Source: Verrucomicrobiia bacterium (GTDB lineage Bacteria; Verrucomicrobiota; Verrucomicrobiia; Limisphaerales; JADLHS01). From it: DNA of 64,000 bases. Where the stretch lies: the NCBI GenBank assembly GCA_026125285.1, contig JAHCLO010000019.1:1-64000 (forward strand). Direction: 5' to 3'. Shown piece by piece: positions 34,098 through 42,057 of this stretch. A program made the position numbers and the translations under genes. The notes beneath the pieces were generated by a model that worked only from the letters and a program-made list of their open reading frames with translations, was not told where the DNA came from and made no database searches. Within the stretch, counting starts at the first letter, position 1, and every line of letters begins with the position of its first letter.

Positions 34098-35312
34098 ATG
34101 AACACTGCCGTTGCTGAGAATCTGCCCGATGCCCAAGGCCATTTCGGTCCCTATGGCGGACGTTACGTGCCTGAGACGTTGATGCATCCGTTGCAGGAAC
34201 TGGAGGCCGAATACTTCCGCGCGCAGCACGACCCGGAGTTTCAACGCGAACTTTCCTACTACCTCACGGAATTCGTCGGTCGCCCCACGCCACTTTACTT
34301 CGCCGAGCGCCTCACCAAAGACCTTGGCGGCGCAAAGATTTATCTCAAGCGCGAAGACCTGAACCACACCGGCGCGCACAAGATCAATAACGCCATGGGC
34401 CAAATCCTCCTGGCCAAGCGCATGGGCAAAACCCGAATCATCGCCGAGACCGGCGCGGGTCAGCACGGCGTGGCCACGGCGACCGTCGCTGCGATGTTCG
34501 GCTTGAAATGCGTCATCTACATGGGCGCGGTGGATTGCGAGCGGCAGATGCTCAATGTGTATCGCATGAAGATGCTCGGCGCGGAAGTCGTGCCTGTGCA
34601 CGCCGGCCAGAAGACGCTCAAGGAAGCCGTCAACGAAGCCATGCGCGACTGGGTCACGAACATCCGCGGCACGCATTACATTCTCGGCACAGCCTACGGC
34701 GCGCATCCGTATCCGGTCATGGTCCGCAATTTTCAGCGCGTCATTGGCGACGAAGCCCGCGCGCAAATTCTCGAAAAGGAAAAGCGTCTGCCCGACCTGC
34801 TCATCGCGTGTGTCGGCGGCGGTTCAAACGCCATCGGACTGTTCTATCCGTTCCTTGATGACCCGAGCGTGCGCATGATCGGCGTGGAAGCGGGCGGACT
34901 CGGCATCCAGCCCGAACAACACGCGGCACGGTTTCACGGCGGTTCACTCGGCGTGTTGCAAGGCACGCGCAGCTACATTTTGCAGGACGACTTCGGGCAG
35001 ATTCAACTTACCCACAGCGTCAGCGCCGGACTGGATTACGCCGCCGTCGGACCGGAACACGCGTTCCTGCACGACGCCAAACGCGTGGCCTACACCTACG
35101 CCACTGACGACCAGGCGCTCGAAGCGTTCATGAAACTGGCCCGGCTCGAAGGCATCATCCCCGCACTCGAAAGCGCGCACGCCATCGCCGAATGCATCGT
35201 CCAAGCGCCGAAGCTGGGCAAAGACAAGATCATCATCGTGAACCTCTCCGGACGCGGCGACAAAGATGTGGCGCAAGCCGCAGACAAGATCGGTTTGCAG
35301 ATGCCGAAGTGA
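34098..35312 (+). CDS. trpB: Tryptophan synthase beta chain
   Basis: The 404-residue protein has all TrpB features: [17 protein letters not shown] at the start, [13 protein letters not shown], and [17 protein letters not shown] with the PLP-binding Lys. [28 protein letters not shown] for the PLP phosphate, and [12 protein letters not shown] follow. It joins indole and serine to make tryptophan. trpA, the usual next gene, is absent; instead accessory genes follow. The last 24 codons (35241-35312) recur three times downstream as 72-nt repeats. Confidence 0.97.
   Translation: MNTAVAENLPDAQGHFGPYGGRYVPETLMHPLQELEAEYFRAQHDPEFQRELSYYLTEFVGRPTPLYFAERLTKDLGGAKIYLKREDLNHTGAHKINNAMGQILLAKRMGKTRIIAETGAGQHGVATATVAAMFGLKCVIYMGAVDCERQMLNVYRMKMLGAEVVPVHAGQKTLKEAVNEAMRDWVTNIRGTHYILGTAYGAHPYPVMVRNFQRVIGDEARAQILEKEKRLPDLLIACVGGGSNAIGLFYPFLDDPSVRMIGVEAGGLGIQPEQHAARFHGGSLGVLQGTRSYILQDDFGQIQLTHSVSAGLDYAAVGPEHAFLHDAKRVAYTYATDDQALEAFMKLARLEGIIPALESAHAIAECIVQAPKLGKDKIIIVNLSGRGDKDVAQAADKIGLQMPK
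35241..35312 (+). repeat. trpB-tail repeat, copy A (functional trpB 3' end)
   Basis: The 72-nt segment from AACCTCTCCGGACGCGG to the trpB stop encodes [20 protein letters not shown] and MPK, then stop. It is the reference copy; the three others lie at 35773, 38563 and 39218. Confidence 0.9.
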
Positions 35313-35349
35313 ACTTGCTTTGCCGGAAACGCAGGATTATTGTCGCCCC

Positions 35350-35559
35350 ATGAAATATCCGGTGATTCTCATCAAATCAGATGAAGGGTTTGCCGTATCC
35401 TGTCCGGCGTTGCCCGGTTGCTGGAGTCAGGGAAGTACCGAAGCGGAAGCGCTGACCAACATTCGCGAGGCCATCCAGCTCTGGTTGGAAGTCGCCGAGG
35501 AAGATGCCCGGGCGGAAGCCGGTCGCGAATGCGGCACACTCGCCGAAGTGACGGTTTGA
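35350..35559 (+). CDS. hicB: HicB-type antitoxin (first pair)
   Basis: The 69-residue product starts MKYPVILIKSDEGFAVSCPA and continues LPGCWSQGSTEAEALTNIRE, the partial RNase-H-like fold of HicB antitoxins. The DNA-binding C-terminus of larger HicB proteins is missing, as in short HicB forms. Only one base separates it from the hicA-like gene. It should neutralise HicA and may repress the pair. It is the first cargo after the trpB 3' end. Confidence 0.88.
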   Translation: MKYPVILIKSDEGFAVSCPALPGCWSQGSTEAEALTNIREAIQLWLEVAEEDARAEAGRECGTLAEVTV

Positions 35560-35560
35560 T

Positions 35561-35773
35561 ATGCCGAGACTTCCCGGCATCAGCCAGCGCGACGCCGTGC
35601 GCGTGTTTCAAAAACTCGGCTACCACCTTGCCCACGAAAGCGGCCACACCATCATGAGCAACGGCAAAATCCGGCTTGTGATACCGCGCCACAATCCCAT
35701 CAACGCCATCACCATGGGTGGCATTGCCAAAACCGCCGGCCTGACTCCGGATGAATTTAGGAAACTGTTATGA
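35561..35773 (+). CDS. hicA: HicA-type mRNA interferase toxin (first pair)
   Basis: The 70-residue product reads MPRLPGISQRDAVRVFQKLG, YHLAHESGHTIMSNG, then IPRHNPI, matching HicA (double-stranded RNA-binding-like fold, catalytic His in SGHTIM). HicA toxins cleave mRNA when not bound by HicB. The TGA stop overlaps the first base of trpB-tail copy B (35773). Confidence 0.88.
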   Translation: MPRLPGISQRDAVRVFQKLGYHLAHESGHTIMSNGKIRLVIPRHNPINAITMGGIAKTAGLTPDEFRKLL

Positions 35774-35844
35774 ACCGCTCCGAGCATGGCGACAAAGACG
35801 TGGCGCAAGCTGCGGACAAGATCGGTTTGCAGATGCCGAAGTGA
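35773..35844 (+). repeat. trpB-tail repeat, copy B
   Basis: Exactly 72 nt, identical to copy A at 64 positions, with the trpB frame and TGA stop kept ([19 protein letters not shown]). Its first base is the last base of the hicA stop codon. Confidence 0.9.
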
Positions 35845-35876
35845 GTTAAACTGCGCATCGCGTCAGCAAGGGGAGT

Positions 35877-36638
35877 ATGGCGATTAGCGACAAGACACGA
35901 AAGATTCTCTGGGCTCGTTCTGGTAACCGGTGCGCGTATTGTCGCTGTGAACTGGTGCAAGATCGGAGTGATAGCGATCCTGAATCAGTGATTGGTGATG
36001 AGTGTCATATCGTCGGCCAGAAAATTGATGGACCACGTGGAGCAAATACTGACCGAGGAAACATAGATGAATATGAAAATCTGGTCTTGCTCTGCAAAAC
36101 TCATCACAAGTTAGTAGATGATCAGCCGACAAAGTTTTCAGTCGAGTTTCTTTGTTCTCTAAAGACGGTTCATGAAAATTGGGTTAAGCAGAGTTTGGAG
36201 CCGCTGAAACAAAAAGGTCAGCAACTCAAAATCTGGCTCTTGGATCGAATACACACAGGCAAGGAATTGATGGCAGTCTTTGAAGGTGTATGCACACATC
36301 TCTTGGATCACGACGAGCCACAAAGCGAGCAAGAGATGGAGCTGCTCGGAAATTTTCTCCAAGACGTCCAAGATTGGATTGATGCGAGGGGTGACATTGA
36401 GAGTAGCGGTCGGGTTCGAGCTGGTTTTGAGTTGAGCAAAAGGATCAAGGAACTGGAAGCCGTGGGCTTCTATGTCTTCGCATTGCCAGTTAAACAACGT
36501 ATTAAGCTCAATGACAAAACAGAACTTTGGCCTTCGGGTATTCTAACAGTTGTCCGTAAATCAAATCCGGGAATAACAGCATTGGGCCAATTAGCGAGTT
36601 TGTTGAAGGTTGGAGCAAATTCATTTCCATCCGACTAA
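35877..36638 (+). CDS. HNH endonuclease, atypically A+T-rich
   Basis: The 253-residue protein has an N-terminal HNH domain. Zinc Cys are in RCAYCRCE (about 19-22), then GDECHIVGQKIDGPRG with His, then ENLVLLCKTHHKLVDD with the Asn and second zinc ligands. The C-terminal half is helical (GKELMAVFEGVCTHLLDHDE; LLGNFLQDVQDWIDARGD) and unassigned. Stand-alone HNH proteins of this kind occur in mobile and defence contexts. The gene is visibly richer in A+T than its neighbours, which suggests recent transfer. It lies 32 nt after trpB-tail copy B. Confidence 0.85.
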   Translation: MAISDKTRKILWARSGNRCAYCRCELVQDRSDSDPESVIGDECHIVGQKIDGPRGANTDRGNIDEYENLVLLCKTHHKLVDDQPTKFSVEFLCSLKTVHENWVKQSLEPLKQKGQQLKIWLLDRIHTGKELMAVFEGVCTHLLDHDEPQSEQEMELLGNFLQDVQDWIDARGDIESSGRVRAGFELSKRIKELEAVGFYVFALPVKQRIKLNDKTELWPSGILTVVRKSNPGITALGQLASLLKVGANSFPSD

Positions 36639-36826
36639 GATTGCGCCGTTAGGCGCGGCATCTTCCCTACGCCGCTCCTAACGGAGCTTTGAAATTCTCC
36701 GGCTGGTCCTACAAAGATTTCGCCCCTAACGTGGCTGGAAAGATCACGCACTTCAGATGGTAAGTGAACGGCCTGCCATCCCGCGTCGCGCTTGCCAGTT
36801 CGCATGGTCAGCGTTAGTCTGCGAGC
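36639..36826. repeat. Intergenic palindromic repeats, no gene
   Basis: The first half contains GCCGTTAGGCGCGGC (36647-36661) and CGCCGCTCCTAACGGAGC (about 36672-36689), which are partial inverted copies of each other. Further CCTAACG segments follow (CGCCCCTAACGTGG near 36722). This is a palindromic element of another type than families 1 and 2. It separates the HNH gene from the second hicBA pair. Confidence 0.5.
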
Positions 36827-37045
36827 ATGAAATTAAACCTCACCGCCGTATTTCTCCCGTTTCCTGAAGGTTACGCTGCGTTCGTGGAGGAGTTGCCTGG
36901 CGCGAATACGCAAGGGGCGACGCTGGAGGAGGCCCGCGCGAATCTCGCTGAGGCGGTTGCCATGGTGCTGCAAGCCAACCGCGAACTGGCCGAGGAGGAA
37001 TTGCGTGGACACGAGGTCATCCGCGAAACCCTGGCGTTGACATGA
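36827..37045 (+). CDS. hicB: HicB-type antitoxin (second pair)
   Basis: The 72-residue product (MKLNLTAVFLPFPEGYAAFV, EELPGANTQGATLEEARANL, AEAVAMVL) has the short HicB fold. It overlaps the downstream hicA-like gene by four bases (ATGA). Antitoxin role follows from family knowledge and the gene order. It differs clearly in sequence from the first HicB, so the two pairs are not recent duplicates. Confidence 0.85.
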   Translation: MKLNLTAVFLPFPEGYAAFVEELPGANTQGATLEEARANLAEAVAMVLQANRELAEEELRGHEVIRETLALT

Positions 37046-37227
37046 AGCGGCTGGATTTGATCCGCCACTTGGAACAGCACGGGTGCGAGTTTCTGCGCGA
37101 AGGCGGCAATCACACCATCTACGTCAACCGCGCCACCAAGAAGGTTTCCGCCGTCCCGCGCCACCGCGAAATCATTGAGTTCACTGCCCGCAAGATTTGC
37201 ATGGACTTGGAAATCCCGCGTCCGTGA
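37042..37227 (+). CDS. hicA: HicA-type mRNA interferase toxin (second pair)
   Basis: The 61-residue product (MKRLDLIRHLEQHGCEFLRE, GGNHTIYVNRATKKVSAVPR) shows the HicA motif GGNHTIY with the catalytic His, followed by the VPRHREI strand. It is coupled to the preceding hicB by the ATGA overlap. The acetyltransferase-like gene starts 10 nt downstream. Confidence 0.86.
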   Translation: MKRLDLIRHLEQHGCEFLREGGNHTIYVNRATKKVSAVPRHREIIEFTARKICMDLEIPRP

Positions 37228-37237
37228 GACTCGCTTC

Positions 37238-38527
37238 ATGGCCACCAAATCCACTTCCCGGAATCCGCTGAAACGCGTCGCCACCACTTTGCGCGAATTG
37301 CGCGAGCGGCATGAGGAGCGGCATCGGCCCAGTGGATTTGATTTCGCGCTGGCTGATCGCGTGGATTTCCTCAACGGCGCGGCGTGGGACGCCGTTACCG
37401 CGCGCGGCAGTCAGTTTCTCCAGCGCAAGGTTCTCCGCGTCATCGAGGCGCACGGGCCGGACAATCTCGTGCCGCGTTACGCGCTGATTTTCCGCGGGCC
37501 ACAACCGGTCGTCGCTGTGGCCGCGCAACTCGTCACGGTGACCAACCAGCATTTGCTCAAGGAAGAATCGGGCGGCGGCAGGAACGGCAGTTCGTTGCAA
37601 CGCGTGTTGACGCCGGCGGCCAAACTCGCGACCTCGCAGTTGAACGAGCCGCTGCTGGTGGCGGGCAATCTGATGTCGTGGGGCTTTCATGGCATCGCGT
37701 TCGCCGCGGGCGAAGATCCGGCAGCGCTTTGGCCGGGCGTGGCGGAGGCGTTGTATCGCATCCGGCGCGCGGAACGGTTGCTCGGCCAGACAAATCTCGT
37801 GCTGGTCAAGGACCTCACGGAACGCGAGCAGGGGCTGGAGGCGTTGCGGCGCTTCAGCTATCGCCCCATGGAAACCGAGCCGAACATGGTGCTCGCGCTC
37901 CATCCCGCGTGGCGCACCTACGATGATTACCTCGCCGCGCTCGACGCGAAGTATCGGCGAAACGCCAAGGATCAGGTGAAGAAGCTCACGACTGCCGAGT
38001 GCGTGGTGGAATCACTGACGGACCTCACGTCGCACGCGGCCCGGTTGCATGAGTTGTATCTGGCGGTCCATCGCAACGCGTCGGTGCGACTGGTCACGAT
38101 TGCGGAAAGTTATCTGCCGCAACTGGCGCTTGCGTTGGGCGATGATTTCCGCTGCACCGTCATCCGGCGCGGCGAACAGATTCTCGGCTTCGTCACCACC
38201 ATCCGCGACGGCGGCACGGCCATCGCCTACTACATCGGATTTGATCGCGCGGCGGCGGAAGGGTTGCCGATTTATCTGCGCTTGTTGCATACCACCATTG
38301 CCGATGCGATTGGATGGGGCTGCAAATCGTTGTCGCTCGGTCGCACCGCGCTCGAACCCAAAGCCGCCCTTGGCGCAAAGCCTGAACCGATGTCGGTCTG
38401 GCTGCGACATCGCGTGCCGGCAATGAACTGGATTCTGCGTGGTTTGCTTGGCGCCGTGACGCATGAGGAAGCGCCGGAACGGAATCCGTTCAAGGCAACG
38501 ATGCGGTCGGATGTAGCATCGTTGTAG
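37238..38527 (+). CDS. GNAT-fold / BioF2-like acetyltransferase protein
   Basis: 429 residues from ATG 37238, chosen because the upstream extension overlaps hicA. The C-terminal 200 residues resemble the GNAT fold of BioF2/FemAB-like proteins: RNAKDQVKKLTTAECVVESL, RRGEQILGFVTTIRDGGTAI, and SLGRTALEPKAALGAKPEPM as the final conserved motif. The N-terminal half is related but not assigned. Substrate unknown; cell-wall or small-molecule acylation are possible. It follows the second hicBA pair and precedes trpB-tail copy C. Confidence 0.75.
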   Translation: MATKSTSRNPLKRVATTLRELRERHEERHRPSGFDFALADRVDFLNGAAWDAVTARGSQFLQRKVLRVIEAHGPDNLVPRYALIFRGPQPVVAVAAQLVTVTNQHLLKEESGGGRNGSSLQRVLTPAAKLATSQLNEPLLVAGNLMSWGFHGIAFAAGEDPAALWPGVAEALYRIRRAERLLGQTNLVLVKDLTEREQGLEALRRFSYRPMETEPNMVLALHPAWRTYDDYLAALDAKYRRNAKDQVKKLTTAECVVESLTDLTSHAARLHELYLAVHRNASVRLVTIAESYLPQLALALGDDFRCTVIRRGEQILGFVTTIRDGGTAIAYYIGFDRAAAEGLPIYLRLLHTTIADAIGWGCKSLSLGRTALEPKAALGAKPEPMSVWLRHRVPAMNWILRGLLGAVTHEEAPERNPFKATMRSDVASL

Positions 38528-38562
38528 TTCGCCCGTACCAAACATCAGACGTTCGTAGGGAC

Positions 38563-38634
38563 AACATATCCCGACGCGGCGACAAAGACGTAGCGCAAGC
38601 CGCAGACAAGATCGGTTTGCAGATGCCGAAGTAG
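38563..38634 (+). repeat. trpB-tail repeat, copy C
   Basis: Exactly 72 nt, identical to copy A at 65 positions. It keeps the trpB reading frame ([20 protein letters not shown]) but ends in TAG instead of TGA. It lies 35 nt after the acetyltransferase stop and 17 nt before the Uma2 gene. Confidence 0.9.
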
Positions 38635-38651
38635 TCGGATATGGTTCCACC

Positions 38652-39218
38652 ATGCTCGCGCAAACGAAACATCGCTTCAGCGTGAAAGAGTATTACCGCA
38701 TGGCGGAAACCGGTGTGCTCAAGCCGGATGCCCGTGTGGAGCTGATCAACGGGGAGATCATTGATATGTCACCCATCAGCCCGTTTCACGGAGGTATCGT
38801 CAAACGTCTGAACGACTATTTTACCCGGGTGGCAAGTGATCGCTGGCTGGTTGTTGTCCAGGATCCGGTACGCTTGGGTGATTATTCCGAACCGGAACCG
38901 GACCTCATGCTCGTGCGGCGTTCTCAGGATTTTTACACCTCCAAACACCCGGAGGCGCAAGATGTGTTGCTCCTGATCGAGGTTTCCGACACATCCCTTG
39001 AGATTGACCGGAAGGAAAAACTACCCGCTTACGGTCAGGCCGGAATTCCTGAAGTCTGGATTGTGAACCTCAACGAACGGGCGATTGAAGTTTATCGCGA
39101 ACCGAACTTCAGCGGCTATGGCACAGCCATAATCCTACGCACCGGTGATAAAGCCAGTCCGCAAGCCTTCCCAGACGTGATGGTAGATGTGGCCACATTG
39201 CTGATGCTAACGAAGTGA
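38652..39218 (+). CDS. Uma2 family endonuclease
   Basis: The 188-residue protein has the Uma2 (DUF820) pattern: KEYYRMAETGVLKPDARVEL, INGEIIDMSPIS, then EPEPDLMLVR with the catalytic Asp of the PD-(D/E)XK fold, LLLIEVSDTSLEIDRKEKLP with Glu and Lys, and YGQAGIPEVWIVNL. Biological role is unknown. The gene's TGA stop (39216-39218) overlaps the first base of trpB-tail copy D. Confidence 0.92.
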   Translation: MLAQTKHRFSVKEYYRMAETGVLKPDARVELINGEIIDMSPISPFHGGIVKRLNDYFTRVASDRWLVVVQDPVRLGDYSEPEPDLMLVRRSQDFYTSKHPEAQDVLLLIEVSDTSLEIDRKEKLPAYGQAGIPEVWIVNLNERAIEVYREPNFSGYGTAIILRTGDKASPQAFPDVMVDVATLLMLTK

Positions 39219-39289
39219 ACCTCTCCGGGCGCGGTGACAAGAAGGAGGCGCAATCGGTGGACCTGACCAGTTTGCAGCCCTCCACGTGA
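39218..39289 (+). repeat. trpB-tail repeat, copy D (divergent)
   Basis: Exactly 72 nt, identical to copy A at 52 positions, encoding [23 protein letters not shown], stop. The first eight codons match the end of TrpB closely; the rest is diverged but still in frame and ends in TGA. Confidence 0.8.
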
Positions 39290-39329
39290 TTAAGCCAGCG
39301 CTGCCTCCAGACCCTCAGACGTGTAACGA

Positions 39330-41543
39330 TCACGTCTTCCGCACCTGAAATACTGCCAGGCAAACCTGCGCTTGCGCCGGGTCATTCAAGCACAGGGCGC
39401 CCTCGCGGATGCGCGGGGTGGGTTCGCCCTCCAGGCGCAGGGGGAATTGTTCGCTCAGTCGTTTGGCGTAACTTGCGAAATCCGCGCAGCCCTCCGCCCG
39501 CAGTTGGGTGCGGTTGATCAGGCGCAGCCAACCGGTGCTGCCTTGACACGTTTGTCGCATCAATTCCACCGCCAAACGCCCCATCGTGTAACGGGGATTG
39601 ATCTCAACCATGGGCTTGAGGCGGGACGCGCCCGCGGCATCGCGATAGACCAACGCATCAATGCCGAGCGGGCCAAGATAATCGGCGCGCCGGAGTTCAG
39701 TCTCAAGCACCACAAAAATGTCGGCGTAAAGTTGCAGTAGTCGCCGTGAGATGTCGGGTGGTGCGTGAAATCGCGCCACCACTTTGGCGGGAATGCGCGT
39801 GCGGTAATGCGGCTCCGCCCAATTGCCAACAAACTGCCCTTTGGCGTCGTTGAGCAACCCGGTGTAACCGCACAGCTTCAAACCCGCGGGCGTCATTTCC
39901 AGTTGCACGGAGAAATCGAGTTCGCGCTCCAGCCATGGCTCGATGATCAAAGTCTGTCCCCTTGCCAGCGTGCGAGTCATCCAGCAGTGATGCGACTCCA
40001 GCACGACCGGCTCAAGGAGCCGCACCGCGTTGCTGCCGGCGAGGCCAATGGCTTGTTTGACCACGATCTTGTGGTGGCCGCGTGCGCGGATGGTGGCAAT
40101 GGCTTCGAGCGCCGCGGTGATTGAGTTCACTGACACACCGATTTCATGTTCCGGGCAAAGCCAGTTCTGGATTGGCGATGGCCGATTGCCGATTGCTGAT
40201 TCGCGAGAGTGAGGATCGTCATCGCCCCTCCTGCCAGTGAGAAGCCTGCGGAGCAACTCGGCGCTCCAGGCTTTGGAGTAAAGCTGCGCGATGCCGGGAT
40301 TGAACCGCTGTTCGGGCGAGCGGTCTTCCGCGGTGAGATTGGCGAAGAGCGGGGCCAACAGCTCCACGCTGTCCGGGGACCAGGCCCACGGACGCAGGCG
40401 GCCGAGCTTGCGAGACGTGAACTCTCGAAGCGCGACTGTGCGAGGTGCGCCTGCCGCAGGCCACAGGTGCTTGCCGACCGGCTGCGGTTGGGTCTGCGAC
40501 CACCGCCGCGCTCCATCGCTTATCTCTACAAACTCCGGCAGGGGGAAGCCCGCCTGCTTGATGCGGCTGAGGAACTCCACCGAAGGTCGCCGTTCCACGA
40601 GGACGATGTCGTCCTGGCGGCAGAGGAACTGCGGCAGGTTCTCCAAATCACGCGCCAACTGAGCTTGATGCTTTGAAGGATTGAACGCTTTTCCTTCCGC
40701 GATGCGGCCTTCGGCAAAGGGGTTAAATACAAACACACTGGGAGTACGGCCCTTGGATTGCGAATACACCTCGAGTTCCGCGATGAATTGCGGATCAAAT
40801 CCCGCGGCGCGACGCCCTTCGGCATTAAGGGAAAAACCTTTCGCGCGCTGCGGTGAGAGCGGGAATTTCAGGGTGCGGCAAAACGCTTCCCAGTCGCTTT
40901 CGTCCGGCTGCTTCCAGCGCCGGAACCACTTCAAGCCATAAGCGACATGGCCGATTTCGTCGCGATAGATTCGCTCAAGCAGCCTGGCAGTTTCCGCGTC
41001 GCCGACCTGGCCAAAGCCCCGCGCGAAGTGCCGGGCGAAATCCAGATTCGCCTGCTCGAACGTGAGGCAAAGCCCGGCCACGTAATCAATGGGATTCTCC
41101 ATCGGCGCGACACAACGCCAGAAGTAACCGCTGACCGGCAACTCACCGAACGCGATGCCGCAGGATTTCATGCGTGCCAGATAGAGTCGTGTGTGTGCCT
41201 GTTCATCCTTGAGCGTTTGAAAGACGCCTTTGCGAAACGCGACCGGTGCGTCGGGAAATTTCAGCAGCACCAGCGCCATCAGTTCAGTGGCCAGCAGTTC
41301 GTGATTCGCGAAGAAGTGCAGGAGCTTGCCGCGCTCGCGTTCCTGTTCGAGGCGATGCAAGCCGGGAAAATCCGACCGCGCCGAACCGTGGGTTTTGAAA
41401 CGCAACTGCCTTGGCCGACCCGGGGCGTCAGGCGAAAGAATCGCCTCGCCTGGCCGTTCATCGGTGATCACGTCCGGGCACTGGAGTTTTTCCTCCAGCG
41501 TCGTGGCGAACAGGACACGCTCCGCAAATTCACGTAGTTCCAT
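39330..41543 (-). CDS. Fused DUF455 ferritin-like / ATP-grasp protein
   Basis: 737 residues from ATG 41543. Residues about 1-260 are a DUF455 ferritin-like di-iron domain with ligands at Glu114-His117 (DEQAH), Glu163 (FEQAN) and Glu196-His199 (DEIGH). Residues about 300-730 look like an ATP-grasp domain: HHKIVVKQAIGLAGSNAVRL with Lys496, IIEPWLERELDF, and VEINPRYTMGRL (Glu647, Asn649, Arg651). Residues 447-460 (SRESAIGNRPSPIQ) look like a translated short repeat. The activity is unknown. Predicted is a diiron oxygenase or oxidase activity joined to a carboxylate-amine (or similar) ligase. Confidence 0.8.
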   Translation of the reverse strand: MELREFAERVLFATTLEEKLQCPDVITDERPGEAILSPDAPGRPRQLRFKTHGSARSDFPGLHRLEQERERGKLLHFFANHELLATELMALVLLKFPDAPVAFRKGVFQTLKDEQAHTRLYLARMKSCGIAFGELPVSGYFWRCVAPMENPIDYVAGLCLTFEQANLDFARHFARGFGQVGDAETARLLERIYRDEIGHVAYGLKWFRRWKQPDESDWEAFCRTLKFPLSPQRAKGFSLNAEGRRAAGFDPQFIAELEVYSQSKGRTPSVFVFNPFAEGRIAEGKAFNPSKHQAQLARDLENLPQFLCRQDDIVLVERRPSVEFLSRIKQAGFPLPEFVEISDGARRWSQTQPQPVGKHLWPAAGAPRTVALREFTSRKLGRLRPWAWSPDSVELLAPLFANLTAEDRSPEQRFNPGIAQLYSKAWSAELLRRLLTGRRGDDDPHSRESAIGNRPSPIQNWLCPEHEIGVSVNSITAALEAIATIRARGHHKIVVKQAIGLAGSNAVRLLEPVVLESHHCWMTRTLARGQTLIIEPWLERELDFSVQLEMTPAGLKLCGYTGLLNDAKGQFVGNWAEPHYRTRIPAKVVARFHAPPDISRRLLQLYADIFVVLETELRRADYLGPLGIDALVYRDAAGASRLKPMVEINPRYTMGRLAVELMRQTCQGSTGWLRLINRTQLRAEGCADFASYAKRLSEQFPLRLEGEPTPRIREGALCLNDPAQAQVCLAVFQVRKT

Positions 41544-41883
41544 AACCGCGAGAACACTGTGTGGAACGGTGCTCGCAAAAGCGAGCCTCCGTTGTCGCAA
41601 GCAAGCCGGCGACTGGACGCGGACGAGGCGACAAATTGAACCCAACCGCAACAGCGATGGCAGGAGTTCTGCCCTCGGTCAAGTTCTCGCCAGCCAGAAT
41701 AATGGGCTGGCCGAGGGATATCGAGCACCAGAGCCTCCATGCGTTGGTGGCTCCCAGCCACGTGTGTTACTGCTGGCCGGGCTACCGCCGCATTGGAAAC
41801 CAACTGGCTGCACCTCCGCGGGCCGCCGGGCGTCGGTTCGATCCTCCAGGCACATGCAGCACCGGCTGGTTGTCTCACTCTTG

Positions 41884-42057
41884 CTAGAACACCACACGAT
41901 AAAACCGCATGCCGGTCGGCGGCTCGGGATCGGTCCATTCACGGGAACCGTCCGGCAACGTTTGTGGTGTACCCGGAAGCGGAAACCAGTTTTGGAGGTC
42001 GGTGGAAAACTCAGGAAAGGCTTCCGTGCCCGCATCCGTCCCCAAGCGGAATTGGAA
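41884..42057 (-). pseudogene. C-terminal fragment of a secreted protein (minus strand)
   Basis: The frame reads FQFRLGTDAGTEAFPEFSTD, LQNWFPLPGTPQTLPDGSRE, WTDPEPPTGMRFYRVVF then stop, and is closed upstream by a TGA. The pattern STDLQNWFPLPG...FYRV is the usual C-terminal end of verrucomicrobial secreted repeat proteins (compare 50340-50417). No start or upstream coding remains. Confidence 0.65.

Noticed and set aside
35241-39289. CRISPR-like spacing of trpB repeats
   Set aside because: The repeats are 72 nt, separated by whole genes of very different size, and encode the end of TrpB; there are no cas genes.
35313-39330. Integrase or transposase gene in the trpB array
   Set aside because: No tyrosine or serine recombinase motif or DDE transposase was found in any frame of this stretch, although this does not exclude one elsewhere.
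40165-40203. Possible start of a CRISPR or tandem array (GATTGCCGATTGC...)
   Set aside because: Only two or three imperfect short units, within a coding frame.
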